Source: Clostridia bacterium (GTDB taxonomy: Bacteria > Bacillota_A > Clostridia > TANB77 > CAG-508). From it: 10,017 nt of DNA. The notes under the pieces are model-generated. The model searched no databases and was not told where the DNA came from. It was given only the letters and a program-made list of their open reading frames with translations. The stretch covers positions 1-10,017 of the forward strand of contig JAAWCC010000127.1 in the NCBI GenBank assembly GCA_022792975.1, in the 5' to 3' direction. The position numbers and the translations under genes were made by a program. Positions 5,592 through 10,017 of this stretch are shown here, piece after piece (positions within the stretch are counted from its first letter, which is position 1; the number at the start of each line of letters is the position of its first letter).

Positions 5592-6929
5592 TTAATTTTC
5601 TTCACCCATTTTTTCAATTGCTTTTTTTATTTTATATTGTGTTTCATATATTTGATTTTCTAATCTTCTTATTTGCATTTCTGTTTCTTCTCTATCAATT
5701 TGTTTTATTTTACTCTTAACTTGTATGTATCTCTTTACACTTAAATCGTAATTATTTTCAATAACTTCTCTTATACTAGATACATATGAGAAGTTTTCTA
5801 TTGTTTCCCTTTTATTTTGAATATTAATTATTTTTTCTTGATTTTTTTCTGTTAAAATATTTGTTTTTCTTTTGCTTTCATATTCTTTACTTGCATCAAT
5901 AAATAATATGTCGTTTGACTTTTTTGCTTTATCTATGATTAATATAATAGCTGGTGTTTTTGTCCTGTAAAATAATTTCTCTGGCAGTTCAATTATACTA
6001 TCAATATACTTTTTTTCTATTAATTTTTTTCTTAATTCATATTCTGTATTAGTCTTTTTAAATAGAAACCCTTGTGGCAATATTATTGCCATCCTTCCAT
6101 TTTCATCTATAGTATTTATCATCTTAATTAAAAATTTTATATAACTATCTGCATTAGGTGTAATATAATAATCTCCATATAATTCTTTTTGAATGCTTCC
6201 TTTTATATCTTCTTTAAATGGAGGATTTGCTATTGCATATCTAACCTGTGGTATCTCTTCTAAGGTATCTTGTTTTATTAGTTTGTTATTTATATCATGA
6301 ATCCACAAATTGGTCATGCAGATATTGTAATTTCTTATGCTCTTTTCTTCTCCAAAAGCATAGATGTTAGCAAGTTTTGCACTTTCTACAATAAAATTTC
6401 CTGTTCCACATGCAGGATTATATATTCCTTTATTGTTTTCTATATTTAGTAATTTTGTCATTGTTTTTACTAATCCTTTTGGGGTATAAAATACTTCATT
6501 TCCTGATATATTATCGTTATCTTGCTCAGATTTCATTATGATATATTCAAAAGCTTCTGCAAGTATTTTTTTAGGCATTTCCATGTTTATTTGTGATGAA
6601 ATTAAATCGTTTATACTATTTATTATCTTTTCTATTGTTATATAGTAGATTTTATTTATTATTTTAGAAAACTTTATATTTTTAAATAATACTTCTGACT
6701 TTTCTTTTTCTCTTATATTTTCTAATTGTTTATCTATGTATTCTAAAGTATAACTAACACTATCTTGTTTTATTATTTTTTGAATTTCGTCAATGTTTTC
6801 ATATATAACATATATTAGTGCTGATATATATTCTATATAGTTATTACCTATATTGGGTATATAGCTCAATTGGATGCTTATTTCTTGCATTCTTTGATTT
6901 ACTTCTTTTTGGAATTCATTTGCTTCCAT
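5592..6929 (-). CDS. Type I-like N6-adenine DNA methyltransferase (HsdM)
   Basis: This is a 445-aa gamma-class N6-adenine methylase. An N-terminal helical region (about 1-130) is followed by the FYTP entry motif (147-150) and the SAM-binding motif I NPACGTGNFI (171-180). The catalytic motif IV is NPPF (235-238). The motif VI-like IILPQGFLF is at 282-290, and a helical C-terminus with a coiled-coil tail (405-445) is suited to contact HsdS. All motifs needed for methylation are present. ATG 6929 has AAGGAG 7-8 bases upstream, and the gene overlaps the 3' end of the S subunit by 14 bp, so translation is coupled. It is shorter than many HsdM proteins (about 500 aa), and no HsdR helicase-nuclease is found in the window. 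It is a solitary modification system, or one whose effector is the McrB-N-like protein downstream. Confidence 0.88.
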   Translation of the reverse strand: MEANEFQKEVNQRMQEISIQLSYIPNIGNNYIEYISALIYVIYENIDEIQKIIKQDSVSYTLEYIDKQLENIREKEKSEVLFKNIKFSKIINKIYYITIEKIINSINDLISSQINMEMPKKILAEAFEYIIMKSEQDNDNISGNEVFYTPKGLVKTMTKLLNIENNKGIYNPACGTGNFIVESAKLANIYAFGEEKSIRNYNICMTNLWIHDINNKLIKQDTLEEIPQVRYAIANPPFKEDIKGSIQKELYGDYYITPNADSYIKFLIKMINTIDENGRMAIILPQGFLFKKTNTEYELRKKLIEKKYIDSIIELPEKLFYRTKTPAIILIIDKAKKSNDILFIDASKEYESKRKTNILTEKNQEKIINIQNKRETIENFSYVSSIREVIENNYDLSVKRYIQVKSKIKQIDREETEMQIRRLENQIYETQYKIKKAIEKMGEEN

Positions 6930-7485
6930 ACCTTGCTCCTTCTATAGTAATTTCTTCAAGATAAGAGTTATATAGTTTTTCTTTTTCTTCTAATATTTTT
7001 TTTGTAATTGTCTTTTCCTCTTCCCATAATGTAATTAATTCCTCCATTGTTTTCTGCTTTTCTGGTGGTATATAAGGAATTTCTAGCGTTTTTAAGTTTG
7101 TTATTGACATTGACTTTATTACTGAACCTGTTACTCTTGCCTCCAATGCATTTTCTGCTATTTTGCTTTCTAAATACCATTTTAAAACAATTGGATTCAT
7201 TTCATTTTTGTTTGCTCTAATAATACAGAATTGCGAAGGTATTATCTTTCCTGCTAATTTTTCGTCTGCATATATAATTTTGTTTGGATATAAAAGTCTA
7301 AAAAGTAAATCCCCTTTTTTTACAGTTTTATTTTCTAAATTTTTCTTTGTCCTAAATTCTTCATAATCTAAGTTTTCCTCGTAGTTTTTTAGAGAAAATA
7401 GCAGGTAGCTATTTTCTCCTTCTTCGTTGCTTTCTCTTTGGGTTAAAATTCCTATCATTATTTCTGCTATTTTCTCTAATTTCAA
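6916..7485 (-). CDS. Single-TRD specificity subunit (HsdS-like)
   Basis: This 189-aa protein is half the size of a classical HsdS (about 400 aa with two target-recognition domains). It holds one TRD followed by one conserved helical spacer. The TRD has the usual motifs: KKGDLLF (57-63), then VIKSMSITNLKTLEIPYIPP and KTMEELITLWEEEKTITKK. The end is a coiled coil (KKILEEKEKLYNSYLEE). Half-size S proteins of this kind usually work as dimers that recognise a palindromic split site, so the predicted target is symmetrical. The start is TTG 7485, supported by AGGAAGTG 6-13 bases upstream and by the gap of only 4 bp after the preceding 81-aa gene. It overlaps hsdM by 14 bp. Confidence 0.83.
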   Translation of the reverse strand: MKLEKIAEIMIGILTQRESNEEGENSYLLFSLKNYEENLDYEEFRTKKNLENKTVKKGDLLFRLLYPNKIIYADEKLAGKIIPSQFCIIRANKNEMNPIVLKWYLESKIAENALEARVTGSVIKSMSITNLKTLEIPYIPPEKQKTMEELITLWEEEKTITKKILEEKEKLYNSYLEEITIEGARYGSK

Positions 7486-7489
7486 ATTA

Positions 7490-7735
7490 TCACTTCCTAG
7501 TATTTATTTTTTTACCTGTTTTGATGTAATACTTACTTAGGATTTCTTTGCAACAATACTTGCAAAAATTCACATTTTCGTAATATTCTTCTGCTCTTCT
7601 TACTGCTTCAACTGGACAAACACATTCTCCTAATTTAATGATATTTTTTTCTGTTGGACTTTTTATGCAATGTATTAAGTGAATTTTGTGACAATCGTTA
7701 TCCAATTTTGAGTTCTTGTTGATTATAAATTCCAT
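7490..7735 (-). CDS. Small Cys/His-rich protein of unknown function
   Basis: I do not recognise this 81-aa protein. It has seven cysteines (15, 23, 38, 40, 58, 61, 62) and three N-terminal histidines (16, 19, 22), arranged as DCHKIHLIHC, ECVC and FCKYCC. This suggests one or two metal sites, most likely zinc. ATG 7735 has an AAAGGAG ribosome site 7 bases upstream. It is the first substantial gene of the unit leading into the S-M-McrB-N cassette and ends 4 bp before the S gene, so it is probably part of the same system, perhaps as a small regulator or accessory factor. That role is inference. Confidence 0.7.
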   Translation of the reverse strand: MEFIINKNSKLDNDCHKIHLIHCIKSPTEKNIIKLGECVCPVEAVRRAEEYYENVNFCKYCCKEILSKYYIKTGKKINTRK

Positions 7736-7772
7736 CTTTTTTCTCCTTTCTAGTTAAAAGTTTCAAAAAGAT

Positions 7773-7845
7773 TTCATAAATATTTGATTTTAGTTTTTTT
7801 TTATGTTATAATAGTGATGTTTGATATTATACAAATATTTATGAA
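7773..7845. repeat. Inverted repeat, 14-bp perfect arms
   Basis: Arms TTCATAAATATTTG (7773-7786) and CAAATATTTATGAA (7832-7845) are perfect inverse copies separated by 45 bp. They lie between the tiny 27-codon ORF and the 81-aa gene. The core AAATATTTG is close to the ATATATTTG core of the promoter palindrome at 8010-8041. This could be a second operator for the same regulator, or an mRNA leader structure. Confidence 0.6.
7784..7812 (+). promoter_or_regulatory. Possible plus-strand promoter inside the inverted repeat
   Basis: TTGATT (7784-7789) and TATAAT (7807-7812) are 17 bp apart on the plus strand. No plus-strand gene follows, so a transcript would be antisense to the cassette leader. 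AT-rich DNA yields such matches by chance, so confidence is low. Confidence 0.28.
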
Positions 7846-7868
7846 GGTTCTAAATATGTGCAAGTTAT

Positions 7869-7952
7869 TTAGAGCTTTCTTTTTGTTATAGCGAGTTTGT
7901 AACAGCATTGTGTGTCTTGTCTTGTTTTCCTCCTCCAGATATTTGTACTCAT
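7869..7952 (-). CDS. Tiny 27-codon ORF in the cassette leader
   Basis: ATG 7952 follows AAAGGAGAAAA and a promoter about 50 bp upstream. It encodes a basic 27-residue peptide beginning MSTNIWRRKTRQDTQCCYK. A longer overlapping frame from ATG 7995 has no ribosome site and a different sequence. It may be a leader peptide, a small regulator or nothing. The SD spacing is short at 4 bases. I recognise no family. Confidence 0.4.
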   Translation of the reverse strand: MSTNIWRRKTRQDTQCCYKLAITKRKL

Positions 7953-8000
7953 TTTTCTCCTTTCTCATTATATTTATAGTTCGAAACCGGTTCAATATCT

Positions 8001-8029
8001 ATAATAACATTATCAAATATATTTGTCAA
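8001..8029 (-). promoter_or_regulatory. Sigma-A promoter of the RM-like cassette
   Basis: TTGACA (8029-8024) and TATTAT (8006-8001) lie 17 bp apart on the minus strand. It is the best promoter upstream of the 81-aa/S/M/McrB-N genes. As no other clear promoter or terminator was seen before era, it could also contribute to era-yqzL-recO expression. Confidence 0.68.
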
Positions 8030-8041
8030 TATATTTGATAA
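8010..8041. promoter_or_regulatory. Operator-like perfect palindrome over the -35 box
   Basis: TTATCAAATATATT (8010-8023) and AATATATTTGATAA (8028-8041) are perfect 14-bp inverse arms around TGTC. The palindrome covers the -35 hexamer and most of the spacer of the cassette promoter, so a bound dimeric repressor would block it. No regulator gene with a visible helix-turn-helix is in the window. A further GC dyad (AACCGGTT, 7986-7993) lies just after the -10. Confidence 0.65.
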
Positions 8042-8260
8042 ATATATTTTTGTTTCAATCTTGCTATAACATCAGCAGCATTCTGTCATGCTAGTTGTTC
8101 TCTCTATTCAAGCTTTATGTATTTGATTTTTTCTTCAAAGAAAGTAATTTCTATAAGATTTTTAATAATATTGATTTAAAAAATAAATCTATATGTTCTT
8201 ATTCATGTATTTTTCCATAAGCATTATTTAATCCGTCTGCTCTTTCATTGTTTTTATCTG
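8042..8260. other. Gene-free stretch
   Basis: No ORF with a ribosome site, RNA gene or strong structure is seen here on either strand. It separates the cassette promoter from the trailer end of the CRISPR array. A partial 30-bp CRISPR-like copy one period further on (around 8195-8224) is too weak to call. Confidence 0.6.
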
Positions 8261-8490
8261 TTAGTATTTCTAAAATATTTATATTATAAACAATTATTTC
8301 CGTCAAATAAAATTCTGTAATATGACTATTTACATTCTAGCATATTTATATTATAACAAATTTATCTATTTCTAAAAAACCTACTAATTCATAATTTACA
8401 TTCTAGTATATTTATATTATAACTAAATATATATTTGTCTGATGTCTTATGTTTTAACATATTTACATTCTAGTATATTTATATTATCAC
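8261..8490 (-). CRISPR. Short CRISPR array, type I-B-like repeat, 4 repeats and 3 spacers
   Basis: Repeats lie at 8461-8490, 8394-8423, 8328-8357 and, degenerate, 8262-8291. Read on the minus strand the 30-bp repeat starts GTTATAATATAAATAT and ends CTAGAATGTAAAT. The ending GAATGTAAAT is the signature of Clostridia type I-B repeats. Spacers are 36-37 bp (8424-8460, 8358-8393, 8292-8327), a period of 66-67 bp. The first copy has GTG for GTT and the second-last has one G for A. The last copy is altered mainly at its 3' end (handle lost), as expected for the trailer end, which puts the leader on the high-coordinate side and transcription on the minus strand. No cas gene is in the window, so the array depends on genes elsewhere or is a relic. 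Confidence 0.8.
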
Positions 8491-8512
8491 CTAATTAATA
8501 GTCTTCAAATAT
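8491..8512 (-). promoter_or_regulatory. Leader-proximal sequence of the CRISPR array
   Basis: The 22 bp directly before the first repeat on the minus strand are AT-rich (ending TATTAATTAG). The leader probably extends further into 8513-8705, where it would overlap the small ORF described separately. No clear promoter was seen. Confidence 0.3.
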
Positions 8513-8698
8513 TCAATTGCCTTCTATATGACTTTTGTTTCCAAATTCTACGCTTTTAATAAATTGATGTTTATTTCCAGTTTTATTAAATATTAAATCA
8601 TCGTATTTAATATTTTCTTCTGAAATCCTTTCATATTTCATATTTTTAATTACTTTTCCGATATAGATAAGTTCAGCTTCTGGAATTATAACCAACAT
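8513..8698 (-). CDS. Small hypothetical protein, doubtful
   Basis: An open frame of 61 codons starts 7 bp after the reductase stop and begins MLVIIPEAELIYIGKVIKN. Codon use resembles the neighbours (AT-rich third positions, AGG arginine; an ATC GGA pair contains an out-of-phase CGG), which argues that it is or was coding. It has no ribosome site and no recognised family, and it occupies the place where the CRISPR leader should be. It could be translationally coupled to the reductase, a gene fragment, or chance. Confidence 0.35.
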   Translation of the reverse strand: MLVIIPEAELIYIGKVIKNMKYERISEENIKYDDLIFNKTGNKHQFIKSVEFGNKSHIEGN

Positions 8699-8705
8699 AC
8701 TATTA

Positions 8706-9230
8706 TTATTTTGTCACACTATAATGTATTTGTACTATATCTTCTTTCTCTCTTACAATCCTTTCTAATTTAAGTTTACTTTCAAAATGGTTTCCTTTAA
8801 ATAGTGGTATTCCTTTATTTAAGACAAAAGGATTATAGTTTAGAATTATATTGTCTACTATACCTTTTTCCATAAAAGCACTATTGATAATGGCTCCTCC
8901 TGAAATAAGTATTCTTTTATAATTTAACCTCTCACACGTTTTTAAACAATTATCTATCGAGTCACAGTATATTACATTAGAAAAATCACCTTTGTTTTGT
9001 TCTATCTTACTTAGAACAATTATCTTTATATTATTTAAGTCCTTTAAGTATTCGCTTCCCCAAGATAATACATTATCCCATGTTTTTCTTCCCCATATAA
9101 GTACGTCGTATTCTTTTAATAACTCTATCATTATCTTCCAGCCTCTCATAGATAGAAAATCCTCATTTCCATCTTCTCTAGCAATCATTCCATTAATAGA
9201 GCATGCCATTTCAATTGTTATTTTTTCCAT
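8706..9230 (-). CDS. Dihydrofolate reductase-family / RibD C-terminal-domain protein
   Basis: A 174-aa NADPH-dependent reductase-fold protein (RibD_C, YyaP/YwjB-like). Visible features are the N-terminal strand with CSINGMIAREDG (10-21), VLIWGRKTWDNV (43-54) matching the DHFR-fold GRKT motif, the NADP-binding ISGGAIINSAFM (109-120) and NPFVLNKGIPLF near 133-144. Members of this family are often annotated as dihydrofolate reductases but most have unknown substrates, so true folate activity should not be assumed. The start at 9230 has AAAGGTGAT upstream. It follows the acetyltransferase gene by 32 bp, probably in one transcript. Confidence 0.87.
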   Translation of the reverse strand: MEKITIEMACSINGMIAREDGNEDFLSMRGWKIMIELLKEYDVLIWGRKTWDNVLSWGSEYLKDLNNIKIIVLSKIEQNKGDFSNVIYCDSIDNCLKTCERLNYKRILISGGAIINSAFMEKGIVDNIILNYNPFVLNKGIPLFKGNHFESKLKLERIVREKEDIVQIHYSVTK

Positions 9231-9262
9231 AAAGTATTATCACCTTTCTTTATACACTTTAG

Positions 9263-9841
9263 CTAACTTAGGTTAATAATTCTGCATTTCTTATTTACAT
9301 TGTTTTCTCCAAGAATTGCAGAATATATTTCAAATATTCTTTCTATTACTTCTGCATTATTAAAACTCTCTTTTTGGCATGGCAATATATATGGAGAATA
9401 TAATACGCCATATAAATCTAAATCAAATTTCATTTGACAGAAGCCTAATTTTTCATAAAATTTTGCCCTTCTTTGTCTGGTGTTCTCTTCCTCCGCATCT
9501 TTTGCTTCTTCTATCTTTTCTATTTCTATAAATATCCCATCATATTTTATATACATTTCTTTTAATAATTTTACTGCCTCTGTGCCATATCCTTTATTTT
9601 GATTTTCTGGCCAAATCGCAAAATAATCCAGCTGCAAATATGGGTTGTTTTTTAAATAGTTTACTATAAAAAAGCCGATAACTTTATTCTCTGAGATTAT
9701 TTGAATTATATCTGTAATATTATTATAATATGATTTTTTCAATCTGTAATATGATCTTCTTTCTTCCTTTGGAAATAATTTTTTATATTTAAAATATATA
9801 TTTTTTCTAAATTCCTTTATATCAATTTTTTCTAAATACAT
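9263..9841 (-). CDS. GNAT family N-acetyltransferase
   Basis: A 192-aa acetyl-CoA-dependent acetyltransferase. The fold core runs IIQIISENKVIGFFIV (about 45-60), LQLDYFAIWPENQNKGYG (69-86) with the acetyl-CoA pyrophosphate loop QNKGYG (81-86) and the following helix TEAVKLLKEMY. Motif B is RAKFYEKLGF (125-134). The substrate cannot be predicted. The start ATG 9841 has AAGAAAGGT 12 bases upstream. It is the first gene of a pair with the reductase. CGG trinucleotides at 9489-9491 and 9667-9669 are out of phase (GCG GAG; ATC GGC) and the frame is intact. Confidence 0.88.
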   Translation of the reverse strand: MYLEKIDIKEFRKNIYFKYKKLFPKEERRSYYRLKKSYYNNITDIIQIISENKVIGFFIVNYLKNNPYLQLDYFAIWPENQNKGYGTEAVKLLKEMYIKYDGIFIEIEKIEEAKDAEEENTRQRRAKFYEKLGFCQMKFDLDLYGVLYSPYILPCQKESFNNAEVIERIFEIYSAILGENNVNKKCRIINLS

Positions 9842-9983
9842 TTATTATTTACCTTTCTTCTATAATTACTATTATTCTTAATTTATTTATAATTGATAAA
9901 AACCTTCCAATAACCGTATATATTAAAAAGTCTTTACTATTTAATATGGTCTGTTTTTAGAAATTATTTATTCAAGTCTCAAA

Positions 9984-10017
9984 TTAGAAAAATATATTTT
10001 CTTCTAAATCATCTGGA
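9984..10017 (-). CDS. Possible C-terminal end of an upstream gene
   Basis: A frame open at the window edge reads PDDLEENIFF and ends in TAA at 9986-9984. Only ten residues are visible, so this is a weak call. The 142 bp between it and the acetyltransferase hold no convincing promoter or terminator, only a short ATATTAAA/TTTAATAT inverted repeat near 9906-9934. Confidence 0.25.
   Translation of the reverse strand, partial: PDDLEENIFF

Noticed and set aside
7801..7995. A 64-codon minus-strand frame from ATG 7995
   Set aside because: It has no ribosome site, begins right after the -10 box and has unrecognisable sequence; the shorter frame at 7952 has a Shine-Dalgarno and is preferred.
7883..8072. 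Inverted similarity between minus 7883-7902 and plus 8055-8072 (CTYGCTATAACA core)
   Set aside because: It is short with mismatches, and no start codon or structure supports a duplicated peptide or RNA; most likely chance.
8261..8490. Type II CRISPR array with 36-bp repeats and 30-bp spacers
   Set aside because: Identity between copies stops after 30 bp, and the GAATGTAAAT end fits type I-B; no tracrRNA-like anti-repeat was seen.

Overview
This is a very AT-rich window. Every convincing gene lies on the minus strand. Arginine is written almost only with AGA/AGG, and the neighbourhood era-yqzL-recO with an ExoA-type nuclease, a 3D/G5 cell-wall protein and a Clostridia-style CRISPR repeat points to an uncultured-type low-GC Firmicute (Clostridia). 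No rRNA or tRNA gene was seen.

Layout from high to low coordinates, which is the direction of transcription: a possible gene tail at the window edge; a GNAT acetyltransferase and a RibD-C/DHFR-like reductase as a pair; a small unknown ORF; a short CRISPR array (4 repeats, 3 spacers, type I-B-like repeat) without cas genes; a gene-poor stretch ending in a strong promoter buried in a 14-bp-arm palindrome; a tiny ORF and an 81-aa Cys-rich protein; a type I restriction-modification-like cassette (single-TRD HsdS, HsdM and an McrB-N-domain-like protein, no HsdR); then, with no promoter visible between them, the housekeeping genes era, yqzL and recO. A perfect sigma-A promoter overlapping the recO stop codon drives a 3D-domain cell-wall protein. 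After that come a REP-like hairpin, the exodeoxyribonuclease III gene, and an AI-2E-family transporter that runs off the window.

The most striking observation is that exoA, recO and era cannot be read in one frame. They need 1, 2 and 4 corrections respectively, and all seven are the same event. At each site an in-frame CGG codon is followed by a base N, and the correct protein is recovered if the C is skipped, so that CGGN is read as one glycine (GGN). With these seven +1 shifts the proteins have exactly the expected sizes (252, 243 and 301 aa). The restored glycines include both glycines of the Era P-loop and the first glycine of its KH GXXG loop. No in-frame CGG in the window is used as ordinary arginine, and the 11 out-of-phase CGG trinucleotides I found inside genes are harmless. 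This is the pattern expected of a genome-wide +1 recoding of CGG (quadruplet decoding or frameshifting at an unassigned codon), not of random gene decay or sequencing error. The mechanism is not visible here and is inference.
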